Assembly: GCA_032027165.1 (NCBI GenBank)
Contig: JAVSMO010000001.1
Span: 50,980 to 88,269 of the forward strand
Reading direction: 5' to 3'
Length of the DNA stretch: 37,290 bases
DNA from: Denitratisoma sp.
GTDB taxonomy: Bacteria > Pseudomonadota > Gammaproteobacteria > Burkholderiales > Rhodocyclaceae
Positions 8,944-16,758 of this stretch are shown here, in pieces (the first letter of the stretch is position 1; the number at the start of each line of letters is the position of its first letter). The notes beneath the pieces were generated by a model. It did no database searches, was not told the origin of the DNA, and saw nothing but the letters and a program-made list of their open reading frames with translations. The position numbers and the translations under genes are program-made.

Positions 8944-9939
8944 ATGAGCTTCGAGGTCTTCGTCTTCCTCATCGCCCTGGCCCTGGCGTTCGACTTCATG
9001 AACGGGTTTCATGATGCCGCGAACTCCATCGCCACCGTCGTTTCGACCCGCGTGCTGAAGCCCCACCATGCCGTTGCCTTTGCCGCCTTCTTCAACTTCG
9101 TCGCGCTGTTCGTCTTCCAGCTCAAGGTGGCCGCGACCGTCGGCAAGGGCATCGTCGACCCCACCATCGTCGACCACTACGTCATCTTCGGCGCCCTGAT
9201 GGGTGCGCTGTTCTGGAACATCATCACCTGGTACTACGGGATACCCTCCAGCTCCTCCCATGCATTGATCGGCGGGTTGATCGGCGCCGTCGTGGCCAAG
9301 GTCGGCACCAGCGGCCTGATGACCTCCGGCATCAGCAAGACGCTCATCTTCATCATCGTCTCGCCCACTCTGGGCTTCATCCTGGGCGGCCTGCTGATGC
9401 TGGCGGTGTCGTGGATCTTCTTCCGCACCCCACCGTCCAAGGTGGACCGCTGGTTCCGTCGCCTGCAGCTGTTCTCGGCTGGCTATTACAGCCTTGGCCA
9501 CGGCGCCAACGATGCGCAGAAGACGATCGGCATCATCTGGCTGCTGATGATCTCCGGCGGCTATCTGTCCGCGGATGCCTCGCGGCCGCCCAATTGGGTG
9601 ATCCTCTCCTGCTATGCGGCGATGGGCCTGGGCACGCTGTTCGGCGGCTGGCGCATCGTCAAGACCATGGGACAGCGGCTGACCAAGCTCAAGCCGGTGG
9701 GCGGCTTCTGCGCCGAGACGGGCGGCGCGATCACGCTGACCATTGCCTCGCTCGCCGGCATCCCGGTGTCCACCACGCACACCATCACCGGCGCCATCGT
9801 CGGCGTCGGTTCCTCGCGCAAGCTCTCCGCCGTGCGCTGGGGCCTGGCCGGCAACATCGTCTGGGCCTGGGTCCTGACCATTCCGTGCTCGGCCTTCGTC
9901 GCCGCCGTCGCCTGGTTCATCGGCCAGGCCTATCTGTAA
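8944..9939 (+). CDS. pit: Low-affinity inorganic phosphate transporter, Pit family
   Basis: A 331-residue inner-membrane transporter that brings in phosphate, probably as a metal-phosphate complex with protons. The Pit signature occurs twice, once in each inverted half: GFHDAANSIAT at 21-31 and GHGANDAQKTIG near 186-197. ISTTHTITGAIVG-like sequence (VSTTHTITGAIVGVG) near the C-terminus is also typical. It is shorter than E. coli PitA (499 residues), as expected for forms that lack the long central loop. It follows its DUF47 partner. The convergent PhoD-type phosphatase ends only 3 bases away, giving a small phosphate-themed neighbourhood. Confidence 0.95.
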   Translation: MSFEVFVFLIALALAFDFMNGFHDAANSIATVVSTRVLKPHHAVAFAAFFNFVALFVFQLKVAATVGKGIVDPTIVDHYVIFGALMGALFWNIITWYYGIPSSSSHALIGGLIGAVVAKVGTSGLMTSGISKTLIFIIVSPTLGFILGGLLMLAVSWIFFRTPPSKVDRWFRRLQLFSAGYYSLGHGANDAQKTIGIIWLLMISGGYLSADASRPPNWVILSCYAAMGLGTLFGGWRIVKTMGQRLTKLKPVGGFCAETGGAITLTIASLAGIPVSTTHTITGAIVGVGSSRKLSAVRWGLAGNIVWAWVLTIPCSAFVAAVAWFIGQAYL

Positions 9940-9942
9940 CGC

Positions 9943-11475
9943 TCAGGCCGTTTCCGCGCCGGGACGCCCGTCTTCCACCACGAAGGTGGCGAGGGTTGCA
10001 ATCGGCGAGTCGGCGGCTTTCTCGCTGTCGAGCGCCCGCAACTGCGCCAGGCAGCGCCGCTCCGTCAGCTCCAGCACTGCATAGCCGCGCCTTTCGCTGC
10101 TGGCGAAGCGAACATGGGGGTTGTCCGACCGCAGGGCATCCAGGCGGGCCTGCGCCGGCCCCTGCGAGGTGATCGAGGTGCCGCAGAACTCGGTGGCGAC
10201 GACGGGGGCATTCGGGTCGTCGAAATCCGGCTTCAGATCGGTGATGCAGCTGAAATGCACGTCGCCGCCGATCACCAGCGGGTTGGCCGGCCGGCGCTCG
10301 GCGATGGCCTGCAGCAGCCGGGCGCGCGCGCCCGGGTAGCCGTCCCAGCCGTCGCTCCAGAATTGCCGTTCCGGCCCCGGCTTGCGGTCCGTCTGCGCCA
10401 TGAGCAGTTGCTGGGCAACGATGTTCCAGCGCGCCCGTGAGCCGGAGAAGCCGGCGTACAGCCAATCCTCCTGCCTGCGGCCCAGCAGGGTTCGCTCGGG
10501 CTCCAGCCGGGAGGGACACCTCAAATCGTCTATGACATTGCTGCCGCCGCGGCCGGTGCGCGGGCAGACCTGGTGGTCACGGTACTGCCTGTCGTCGAGC
10601 ACATGGAAGCGTGCGAGCCCGCCGAAATCGTGACGGCCATAGAGCTGCATGTGCGGCCCGTTCGGCATGGCGCTGTGGCGAAGCGGCATGTGCTCCCAGT
10701 AGGCCTGGTAGGCGGCGGCGCGGCGGGCCAGGAAGTTCGGGTCGAGGTCCTCCGGGCGGTCGTTGGCGTAGTCGTTGTCCACCTCGTGGTCGTCCCAGGT
10801 GACCAGCCAGGGGAAGGCGGCGTGGCAGCGCTGCAGGTCGGCATCGGACTTGTAACAGGCATAGCGGTTGCGGTACTGCTCCAGGGTATGGGGTTCGCCC
10901 CCTTCGTGCTTGCGCACGTGGCGGCTCCCCCATGAGGACTCGTAGATGTAGTCACCGAGAAAAACCACCAGATCCAGGTCTTCCGCCGCCATGTGGCGAT
11001 GGGCGGCGTAGAACCCCTGCTCGTACTGCTGGCAGGAAGCGAAGGCGAAGCGCAGACGGTCGACGGCAGCGCCGGCGGCCGGCGCCGTGCGCGTGCGTCC
11101 GGCTGCACTGACTGCATTCCCGGACATGAAGCGGTACCAGTACCAGCGGGCCGGCGCCAGGCCCGACACCTCGATGTGCACGCTGTGCGCCTGCTGCGGC
11201 TCGGCCAGAGCGGTGCCGCTGCGCACGATGCGGCGGAACGCCTCGTCGTCGGCGACCTCCCAGCGCACCTCGATCGCCGCAGGCGGCAGGCCGCCGCCAT
11301 TCAGGGGGTCGGGCGCCAGCCGCGTCCATAGCACCATGCCGTCGGGCAGGGGCGCGCCCGAAGCGATGCCCAGCGTGAAGGGATAGACGGCAAACGCCGG
11401 CCTGGCCCACAGGCGCGGTGCGGCGAGTGCGGTGGTGGCGGCGATCAGGAAACTGCGACGGTCAAAGCTGCTCAT
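9943..11475 (-). CDS. phoD: PhoD-type alkaline phosphatase/phosphodiesterase, Tat-exported
   Basis: A 510-residue metallophosphoesterase of the PhoD family that releases phosphate from phosphomono- or diesters outside the cytoplasm. The chosen ATG at 11475 gives MSSFDRRSFLIAATTALAA, a Tat signal with the twin arginines in DRRSFL. Metal- and phosphate-binding motifs in order are FASCQQYEQGFYAAHRHM, FLGDYIYE, TWDDHEVDNDYAND and GGDVHFSCITDLKPD. An in-frame ATG 15 codons upstream would bury the Tat motif and overlaps the divergent gene region. The Pit operon is convergent, so extracellular phosphate release and uptake sit side by side. No clear Pho box was found in the 38-base divergent gap. Confidence 0.92.
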   Translation of the reverse strand: MSSFDRRSFLIAATTALAAPRLWARPAFAVYPFTLGIASGAPLPDGMVLWTRLAPDPLNGGGLPPAAIEVRWEVADDEAFRRIVRSGTALAEPQQAHSVHIEVSGLAPARWYWYRFMSGNAVSAAGRTRTAPAAGAAVDRLRFAFASCQQYEQGFYAAHRHMAAEDLDLVVFLGDYIYESSWGSRHVRKHEGGEPHTLEQYRNRYACYKSDADLQRCHAAFPWLVTWDDHEVDNDYANDRPEDLDPNFLARRAAAYQAYWEHMPLRHSAMPNGPHMQLYGRHDFGGLARFHVLDDRQYRDHQVCPRTGRGGSNVIDDLRCPSRLEPERTLLGRRQEDWLYAGFSGSRARWNIVAQQLLMAQTDRKPGPERQFWSDGWDGYPGARARLLQAIAERRPANPLVIGGDVHFSCITDLKPDFDDPNAPVVATEFCGTSITSQGPAQARLDALRSDNPHVRFASSERRGYAVLELTERRCLAQLRALDSEKAADSPIATLATFVVEDGRPGAETA

Positions 11476-11513
11476 CGGTTCTAAAATGCGGCATCGCACT
11501 AAGAGCCTTGAGC

Positions 11514-12458
11514 ATGCCACACATCACCGACTACGAACATGGCATCAGCGCCATCGACTCCGGCTTCGGCCGGCCGCAGCTGGCTGCCATCCACCTCATC
11601 GTCGAAGGCGATCGTGCCGCCCTGGTCGACACCGGCACCAACGCTTCCCTGCCCCTCGTGCTGGATGCGCTGAAAGCGAAGGGACTGTCGCCGGAGCAGG
11701 TCGACTACGTCATCCTCACCCACATCCATCTCGACCATGCCGGCGGTGCCGGCGCCCTCATGCGAGCCTTGCCGAATGCCCGGCTCACGGTGCATCCGCG
11801 CGGCGCGCGCCACATGGCCGATCCGGCCCGACTGGTCGCCGGCACCGTCGCCGTCTATGGCGAAGCCGAGGCCCGCCGGATGTACGGAGAGATCCTGCCG
11901 GTTTCCGCCGGGCGTATCCTGGAGACGCCGGAGGCAACCGTGATCCGCCTCGGCGAACGGCAGCTGTCCTTTCTCGACACCCCCGGCCATGCCCGCCACC
12001 ATGTCTGCATCCGGGACGGCCGCTCCGGCCATGTCTTCGCCGGCGACATGTTCGGCCTCTCCTACCGGGAACTGGACATGGACGGCCGGCAGTTCGTCTT
12101 TCCGACGACCACGCCGGTGCAGTTCGACCCGGTGGCCATGCATGCCTCCATCGAGCGGCTGCTCGCCCTGCGGCCGGAGGCGATCTACGTGACCCACTAT
12201 GGCCAGGTGCGCGATGTGCCGCGCCTGGGCGCCGACCTGCACCGGCTCATCGACGCACATGTCGACGCTGCGCTGCGCCATCGCGATGCGGGCGTCGAAC
12301 GGCATGCCCTCATCAAGGCCGCCCTCGCTGAAATCCTGCTCGACGAAGCGCGACGGCATGGCTGGAAAATGGCTTCAGGCGGTCTTCTTGGGCTGATGGC
12401 AGTCGACGTGGAACTCAACGCGCAGGGCCTGTGCGTGTGGCTCGACAGCCGCGAATGA
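11514..12458 (+). CDS. MBL-fold metallo-hydrolase
   Basis: A 314-residue metallo-beta-lactamase-fold hydrolase. The dinuclear metal motif THIHLDHAGG gives H70, H72, D74 and H75. Further ligands are expected in DTPGHARHH, in AGDMFG and in VTHYGQ, all present in the usual order. The C-terminal 80 residues are helical and not typical of glyoxalase II, so the substrate is open; hydrolysis of a thioester or lactone is possible. The start at 11514 is preferred over two longer frames because they run antisense through phoD. It diverges from phoD with 38 bases between starts. Confidence 0.86.
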   Translation: MPHITDYEHGISAIDSGFGRPQLAAIHLIVEGDRAALVDTGTNASLPLVLDALKAKGLSPEQVDYVILTHIHLDHAGGAGALMRALPNARLTVHPRGARHMADPARLVAGTVAVYGEAEARRMYGEILPVSAGRILETPEATVIRLGERQLSFLDTPGHARHHVCIRDGRSGHVFAGDMFGLSYRELDMDGRQFVFPTTTPVQFDPVAMHASIERLLALRPEAIYVTHYGQVRDVPRLGADLHRLIDAHVDAALRHRDAGVERHALIKAALAEILLDEARRHGWKMASGGLLGLMAVDVELNAQGLCVWLDSRE

Positions 12459-12560
12459 GGGGCTCGACAGAGGCGTGCACGCGTGCCGCACGTCTTTCCG
12501 CCGAGAGGATATGGACGCAACACCAGAGGGAAAAATTTTCCATCTCTCTCTGAAAAATGA

Positions 12561-12589
12561 TTGACAAATCTTTCCGGCATGAGCATGCT
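12561..12589 (+). promoter_or_regulatory. Probable sigma-70-type promoter of the SWIB gene
   Basis: A perfect -35 box TTGACA (12561-12566) is followed 17 bases later by a weak -10 (CATGCT, 12584-12589). The surrounding region is AT-rich compared with the rest of the window. It lies about 75 bases before the start codon of the SWIB gene. Confidence 0.55.
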
Positions 12590-12663
12590 TCGCTCCATTC
12601 TTGCTGTATGCAGCAAGGAGATTCGTGGTGTTTTCAGGTGTAATCACTATTCAGGAGGTGAAG

Positions 12664-13047
12664 ATGGCCACAGCCAAGAAAGCAAAGAAACCCGCAGCGA
12701 AGAAACCGGCCGCCAAGAAACCGGCAGCCAAGAAAGCCGCCGCGAAGAAAGCCCCTGCCAAGAAGAAAGCCGCTGCCAAGAAGCCGGCCGTCAAGCGCAA
12801 GCCCAATCCCGCCTTCATGAAGCCGATGACCCCCAGCGCCGTGCTGGCCGCCGTCGTGGGCGCCCTGCCGATTCCGCGCACGGAAATCACCAAGAAGGTC
12901 TGGGACTACATCAAGAAGAACAAGCTGCAGGATGCCATCAACCGCCGCATGATCAATGCGGACGAGAAGCTGAAGGCCATCTTCGGTGGCAAGGGCCAGG
13001 TCTCGATGTTCGAGATGACCAAGCTGGTCAACAAGCACCTGAAGTAA
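12664..13047 (+). CDS. SWIB/MDM2-domain protein with Lys/Ala-rich histone H1-like N-terminus
   Basis: A 127-residue basic protein in two parts. Residues 1 to about 45 are almost pure Lys, Ala and Pro (repeats of PAAKK and AAAKK), like the tail of histone H1 or of bacterial H1-like proteins, and should bind DNA or RNA. Residues about 46 to 127 form a SWIB/MDM2 domain (MTPSAVLAAVVG, RTEITKKVWDYIKKNKLQD, INADEKLKAIFGG, MFEMTKLVNKHLK). The role is probably nucleoid-associated, but this is inferred. AGGAGG at 12653-12658 sets the ATG at 12664; a longer frame starting at 12601 is ignored. The gene is monocistronic, with its own promoter and terminator. Confidence 0.92.
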   Translation: MATAKKAKKPAAKKPAAKKPAAKKAAAKKAPAKKKAAAKKPAVKRKPNPAFMKPMTPSAVLAAVVGALPIPRTEITKKVWDYIKKNKLQDAINRRMINADEKLKAIFGGKGQVSMFEMTKLVNKHLK

Positions 13048-13061
13048 TCTTTTCGCCTGAA

Positions 13062-13100
13062 CGCCCTCTCTCCAGACGGAGGGAGGGCGTTTTCTTTTTT
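13062..13100 (+). terminator. Rho-independent terminator after the SWIB gene
   Basis: CGCCCTCTCTCC (13062-13073) pairs with GGAGGGAGGGCG (13078-13089) through 12 bp including one G-U pair. The loop is AGAC, and TTTTCTTTTTT follows. It ends the SWIB transcript before the convergent gene at 13107. Confidence 0.9.
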
Positions 13101-13106
13101 GCGGCC

Positions 13107-14159
13107 CTAAAGCGTCAGCGGGCCGGGCTCGTCCACCCAGTCGGAAAACACGCTCCCCGCGCCAGCCGGATCGCTTTGCCACGCCGCCAGCAGGCGCAGC
13201 GCCGCTTCCTGCCAGTGCGCCTGCCCGTCGCGGCAGGCCAGGCGCAGGTCGGCGTCGTCGCCCGTTTTGCGCCAGGTGGCGTAGGCCGACCACAGCCGGG
13301 GGAAGAGGCTGCGGCGCAGCCCCTCGAAGTTGGCAAAGTAGAAATGGAGGGAGGGCTCGGCGCCGCGCTCGATCAGCGCCGGCAGGGTGGACAGGCAGTC
13401 CGCCAGGTTGTCGCGCACGGCGCGTGCCAGCAGTTCGGCGCGCCGTTCCGTCAGTTCGCCCAGCATCTCGCGCCAGGCCGGGCCGAGCAGCGGCTCCGCC
13501 ATGCCCTCGCCGACCTCGTGCAGGATCAGCGTTTCCCCTTCCGCCGCCGCCATGCGTTCCAGGGCGGCCTCGGCGTCATCGGCAAAGCCATAGCCTCCCA
13601 ATGCGGCCTTGAGCGCCCCCTCGGCCTGCTTGACGCCCCAGATCTCCGTCTTCTCCCACAGCCAGCGCCGCAGCGCATCCAGGCGCAGGAAGACCATGCC
13701 GCCGCGCAGGGCGGCCGGCGGGGCGAACAGGTCGCGCGCATGCTCGCGATCGGAGACCAGCACGTCGAGCCCGTGCCGCGTCTCGCGCCGCGCCAGCTCG
13801 CCGAGGAAGAAATGCGGTTTGCCCCAGCGGCCCAATCCTCCCGAATAGACCAGGCCCATTGGCGCCAGCCTCGCATTGATGGCGGCATTGTCGAAGGGAT
13901 CGCAGCCGTCGCCGAGCGGCAGGGGGCGGAAGTCGGCTTCCTCCAGCCCGTTCCAGAGCGCCTCCCGCCGGGAGATCCAGCCGCCGAGTTCGGTGTGGGG
14001 GAGCGGCCGGGTAAGCGGAATGCCGCGCTCCCAGCGGAACAGCTCGCGCATGGCCAGCAGGTAGTTGCACATCGTCATCTCGCGGGCGTGGCGGGCGTCC
14101 GCGATGTCGCAGTTGGCCTGCACGGCCTGCTTCAGTTCTTCGAAGGCGGTAGCGTTCAT
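13107..14159 (-). CDS. Conserved protein of unknown function (350 residues)
   Basis: A 350-residue soluble, mostly helical protein with no signal peptide or membrane segment. Notable stretches are the N-terminal NCDIADARHAREMTMCNYLLAMRELFRWERGIPL and a centre with PHFFLGELARRETRHGLDVLVSDREHARDLFAPPAALRGG. HEVGEGMAEPLLGPAWREML and SLHFYFANFEGLRRSLFPRLW follow. It resembles what is often annotated as the Sfum_1244-like family, from memory and not verified. The function is unknown. The start codon overlaps the stop of the upstream Cys-rich gene by 4 bases (ATGA), so the two are translated together. Its 3' end faces the SWIB terminator. Confidence 0.8.
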   Translation of the reverse strand: MNATAFEELKQAVQANCDIADARHAREMTMCNYLLAMRELFRWERGIPLTRPLPHTELGGWISRREALWNGLEEADFRPLPLGDGCDPFDNAAINARLAPMGLVYSGGLGRWGKPHFFLGELARRETRHGLDVLVSDREHARDLFAPPAALRGGMVFLRLDALRRWLWEKTEIWGVKQAEGALKAALGGYGFADDAEAALERMAAAEGETLILHEVGEGMAEPLLGPAWREMLGELTERRAELLARAVRDNLADCLSTLPALIERGAEPSLHFYFANFEGLRRSLFPRLWSAYATWRKTGDDADLRLACRDGQAHWQEAALRLLAAWQSDPAGAGSVFSDWVDEPGPLTL

Positions 14160-14599
14160 GGCTGCCGGCTGCGCCGCCGCGTGCGGTAGGCCGTCACAGA
14201 CTGCACGATCACCGAGTACGGCAGGTCCTCCAGGCTGCCCCGCGACCGGCAGGCCGCCTGCACCAGGGCATTCACGTCACCGACCTCCTCTGCCCCCGTC
14301 AGGGCACGCTGCAGGCCTTCCAGGCCGCCGCATTGCACCTTCATCTCCTGGGCGTGGGTGAGGCGATCTTCCGGATGGGACAGGTGCAGGGCGAAGGTCG
14401 CGTTGCGCCGCAGCAGCCGGAGCAGGGCATCGCAGGCCTCGCGCGCGGCACCATCGACGCAGGCGACGGCCTCCCGTTCGGCAATGTTCCGGCGCTGCGC
14501 CAGGGCACAGGTGCCGCAGCCGGCGAGCAGTGCCTTTTCGAAGGGGCAGGGGTGCACGACCGCTGCCTTGCGAGCCTGCCTGAAGGCGGTCTCGTCCAC
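14156..14599 (-). CDS. Cysteine-rich protein of unknown function (147 residues)
   Basis: A 147-residue soluble protein with seven cysteines (C18, C28, C31, C47, C56, C90, C117). The group C18-x9-C28-x2-C31 with C47 could hold a metal or an iron-sulfur cluster. The C-terminus ends SVTAYRTRRRSRQP and is strongly basic. I do not recognise the family. It is coupled by an ATGA overlap to the 350-residue unknown protein and lies 12 bases downstream of the small protein at 14612, all within a leftward cluster that includes an S24-like protein and a ferredoxin-reductase fusion. A redox-linked role is a guess from cysteines and context only. Confidence 0.75.
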   Translation of the reverse strand: MDETAFRQARKAAVVHPCPFEKALLAGCGTCALAQRRNIAEREAVACVDGAAREACDALLRLLRRNATFALHLSHPEDRLTHAQEMKVQCGGLEGLQRALTGAEEVGDVNALVQAACRSRGSLEDLPYSVIVQSVTAYRTRRRSRQP

Positions 14600-14611
14600 C
14601 GGCTATCCGGC

Positions 14612-14842
14612 TTAGTAGTCTTCGCCCGTCTCGGGCAGCGGCTCGCGCACCTGGGAGAGCATGTCCTCGGCCTGCAGCTCGTTGTCGGCGAAGATGGTCT
14701 TCACGGTGCAGCCCTCGGAGAGAGCCAGTTCGCGGCGCAGTTCCTTGGCGCGGGCGGAGGCCGCCTTGAAGCTGTCGTGGCCTTCGATCTTTTCCAGGCG
14801 GCGGATGGGGGTCTCGAAGACCTTGTAGAGGTAGTAGGGCAT
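14612..14842 (-). CDS. Small conserved hypothetical protein (76 residues)
   Basis: A 76-residue acidic-to-neutral protein starting MPYYLYKVFETPIRRLEKIEGHDSF, with a charged helix (KAASARAKELRRELAL) and a short tail ending ETGEDY. No signal peptide or membrane segment. The reading frame and GC-rich third positions fit a real gene, and it lies 15 bases after the S24-like gene and 12 bases before the Cys-rich gene, so it is part of the same transcript. Function unknown. Confidence 0.75.
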   Translation of the reverse strand: MPYYLYKVFETPIRRLEKIEGHDSFKAASARAKELRRELALSEGCTVKTIFADNELQAEDMLSQVREPLPETGEDY

Positions 14843-14857
14843 GGGGTTCTCGGCCTC

Positions 14858-15229
14858 TCAGTCGACGTAGGTTTTCCGCGAACGGCGCGAGCCGGGGCGG
14901 CTTTTCTGGATGACGACGCCGCGCACCGCCTCGAGGCCGGCAAGCGCGGCGTCCGGGTAGCGCGGGTTGAGCGGGTGCAGCCACCAGCCTCCCGCCCGGT
15001 TGACCAGCTGGCGCAGGATGGGTTCGCCGTCGTGCTGGGCGACGACGTAGCTGCCGTCGCGCGCCAGTCCTTCCGGCTCGACGATGATGACCTCGCCTTC
15101 GGCGAACTCCGGCAGCATGCTGTCGCCCAGCACCATCAGGGCGAAGGGCTCGGCGCTTTCGCAGGCGTCCAGGGCGGCGTCCTGATGCGGCGCGGCCGGC
15201 ATGACGGGAATGATCTTTCGTTGCGACAT
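14858..15229 (-). CDS. S24-family LexA/UmuD-like protein, catalytic lysine apparently replaced
   Basis: A 123-residue protein with the fold of the LexA/UmuD self-cleaving domain and no DNA-binding domain. The serine motif is present as VLGDSMLPEFAEGEVIIVEP with S37. The segment where LexA has VKRL reads PILRQL here, placing R73 where the catalytic lysine is expected, so proteolysis may be lost. The following stretch GGWWLHPLNPRYPDAAL matches the usual region after the lysine. The C-terminus is basic (RPGSRRSRKT). It leads a leftward cluster of unknown genes. It could be a sensor or dimerisation module rather than a protease. Confidence 0.82.
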   Translation of the reverse strand: MSQRKIIPVMPAAPHQDAALDACESAEPFALMVLGDSMLPEFAEGEVIIVEPEGLARDGSYVVAQHDGEPILRQLVNRAGGWWLHPLNPRYPDAALAGLEAVRGVVIQKSRPGSRRSRKTYVD

Positions 15230-15297
15230 GGGGGCAATCTTAAAGGCTCGCGTTTTCTGCGGCGAGCAGAACGCATTGATGCGCCGGCGAGCGGAAT

Positions 15298-16737
15298 TTA
15301 TGTCGCCACGGCCGTCAGCTGCGCCGGGGGGAAACCCTGCCGGGCAAGGGCCTTTGCCGTGCCGTCGACGAAGGCCTCCGGCCCGGCGAGATAGATGTCG
15401 AAGGCGGCAAGGTCGGCGTGGTCCTTCGCCATGGCGGCGACGAGGTCATGTGCGCTGCACTCGGCCATGGTCGTGTAGCTGAAGTTGTCGAGGGCGTCGG
15501 CCCAGGCGCGGCAGAGGTTGAGGAGGTAATGCCCCCCGGGGCGGTCCGTGTGCCAGTAGAGGTGCAGCAATTCTGCCGCGTCGAGCGACAGGGCATGCTC
15601 GACGAGGCCCTTGATCGGCGCAAAGCCCGCCTCCGAGGCGACGAACAGGATCGGCCTCGGCGAGTCCGCGCGCAACACGAAGTCTCCCCATGGCCCGAAG
15701 ACCGTGACCGGATCGCCCGCCCCCAGCACCTCGAACACCTGCCGGGCGAAGTCGTCCTTCGGGTCGCGCACGACGTGGAAATGCAGGTTGCGGTCGTCGC
15801 AGGGGCAGCTGGCGATGGGTAGCTGGGCCTGCGTCTCGCCGGCGGTGAGCGTGGCGCTCTGGCCGGCGAGGAAGCGCAGGCGGTTGTTGCGCGGCGTCTG
15901 CAGGTGCAGCAGGCGCACATCCTCGCCGAGGGCCTCGTTGGCCTTGATGCGCGCCACGATCTGCTGCTGCGGGATGTCGCCGGCGCTGCCGGTCTCGAGC
16001 GCCTCCACCACCAGGTCGGAGACCGCGGCGTGGGAGCAGAGCAGGGTGTAGCCCTGGCTCTTTTCCGTCTCGGACAGCACGTAGTCGTGCGGCCGCACCT
16101 TCCGCACCTGGCCGGAGACGACGCGCGCCTTGCACAGGCCGCAGTTGCCGTTGCTGCAACCGTAGTTCACCGCCAGGCCGGCCTTCAGCGCGGCCTCCAG
16201 CAGCGTATCGGCGCCTTCCGCGAAGAATTCGTGGCGGCTGGGGTGCAGGGTGACGTGGGCGGACATGACGCGGAGCATATCATCCATGACGGACAGTGCA
16301 TTCGGCGCCTCGGCGGCACCGAGGATTTCCGCCAGACGGCCGTCGAGGAAGGCGCCGAGCGCCGCCATGCCGGGCTGGTTCTCCTGCTCGCGGATGCGGC
16401 CGCGCAGCGCTTCCGTCATGGCGTGGTAGCGCTGCAGGTGGCTGCGCAGGTCGGCCAGTTCCGTGCTCTGCTCGTAGAGGCGCTGGGAGAGGATTTCCTG
16501 GCTCGGCAGCATGCGTTCGCGCACGCGCCGGCCGAAGGCCCGCTCCTTGATCTGCATCACCTGCTCGAAGCCGCCATCCTCCTCCAGCTTCAGGTTCGGA
16601 TAGAGGCGCAGGAGGTCGTCGGCGGAAACCATGCCGTCGAAGGACGGCAGCTCGCCGCTGCGGATCTTCAGCTGCAGCGCGACCCGGCTGGCGCCGACCA
16701 GCCGCGCCGCCCGCGACAGGGTGAGCAGTGTGGACAT
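15298..16737 (-). CDS. HTH-like/coiled-coil/[2Fe-2S] ferredoxin/NAD(P)H-flavin reductase fusion
   Basis: A 479-residue multidomain protein. Residues 1-50 (LTLSRAARLVGASRVALQLKIRSGELPSF, then VSADDLLRLYP) resemble a MerR-type or excisionase helix-turn-helix. Residues about 55-125 are charged and likely a coiled coil. Residues about 160-245 form a plant-type [2Fe-2S] ferredoxin with C194, C199, C202 and C234. Residues about 250-479 resemble the FAD/NAD(P)H reductase module (LPIASCPCDD, PILFVASEAGFAPIKGLVEH, FDIYLAGPEAFVDG). It would move electrons from NAD(P)H to an unknown acceptor. The N-terminal DNA-binding-like part is unusual for such reductases. It lies 68 bases upstream of the S24-like gene and reads the same way. 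Confidence 0.85.
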   Translation of the reverse strand: MSTLLTLSRAARLVGASRVALQLKIRSGELPSFDGMVSADDLLRLYPNLKLEEDGGFEQVMQIKERAFGRRVRERMLPSQEILSQRLYEQSTELADLRSHLQRYHAMTEALRGRIREQENQPGMAALGAFLDGRLAEILGAAEAPNALSVMDDMLRVMSAHVTLHPSRHEFFAEGADTLLEAALKAGLAVNYGCSNGNCGLCKARVVSGQVRKVRPHDYVLSETEKSQGYTLLCSHAAVSDLVVEALETGSAGDIPQQQIVARIKANEALGEDVRLLHLQTPRNNRLRFLAGQSATLTAGETQAQLPIASCPCDDRNLHFHVVRDPKDDFARQVFEVLGAGDPVTVFGPWGDFVLRADSPRPILFVASEAGFAPIKGLVEHALSLDAAELLHLYWHTDRPGGHYLLNLCRAWADALDNFSYTTMAECSAHDLVAAMAKDHADLAAFDIYLAGPEAFVDGTAKALARQGFPPAQLTAVAT

Positions 16738-16758
16738 GTTTTCAGGATAGCAAAAAGC

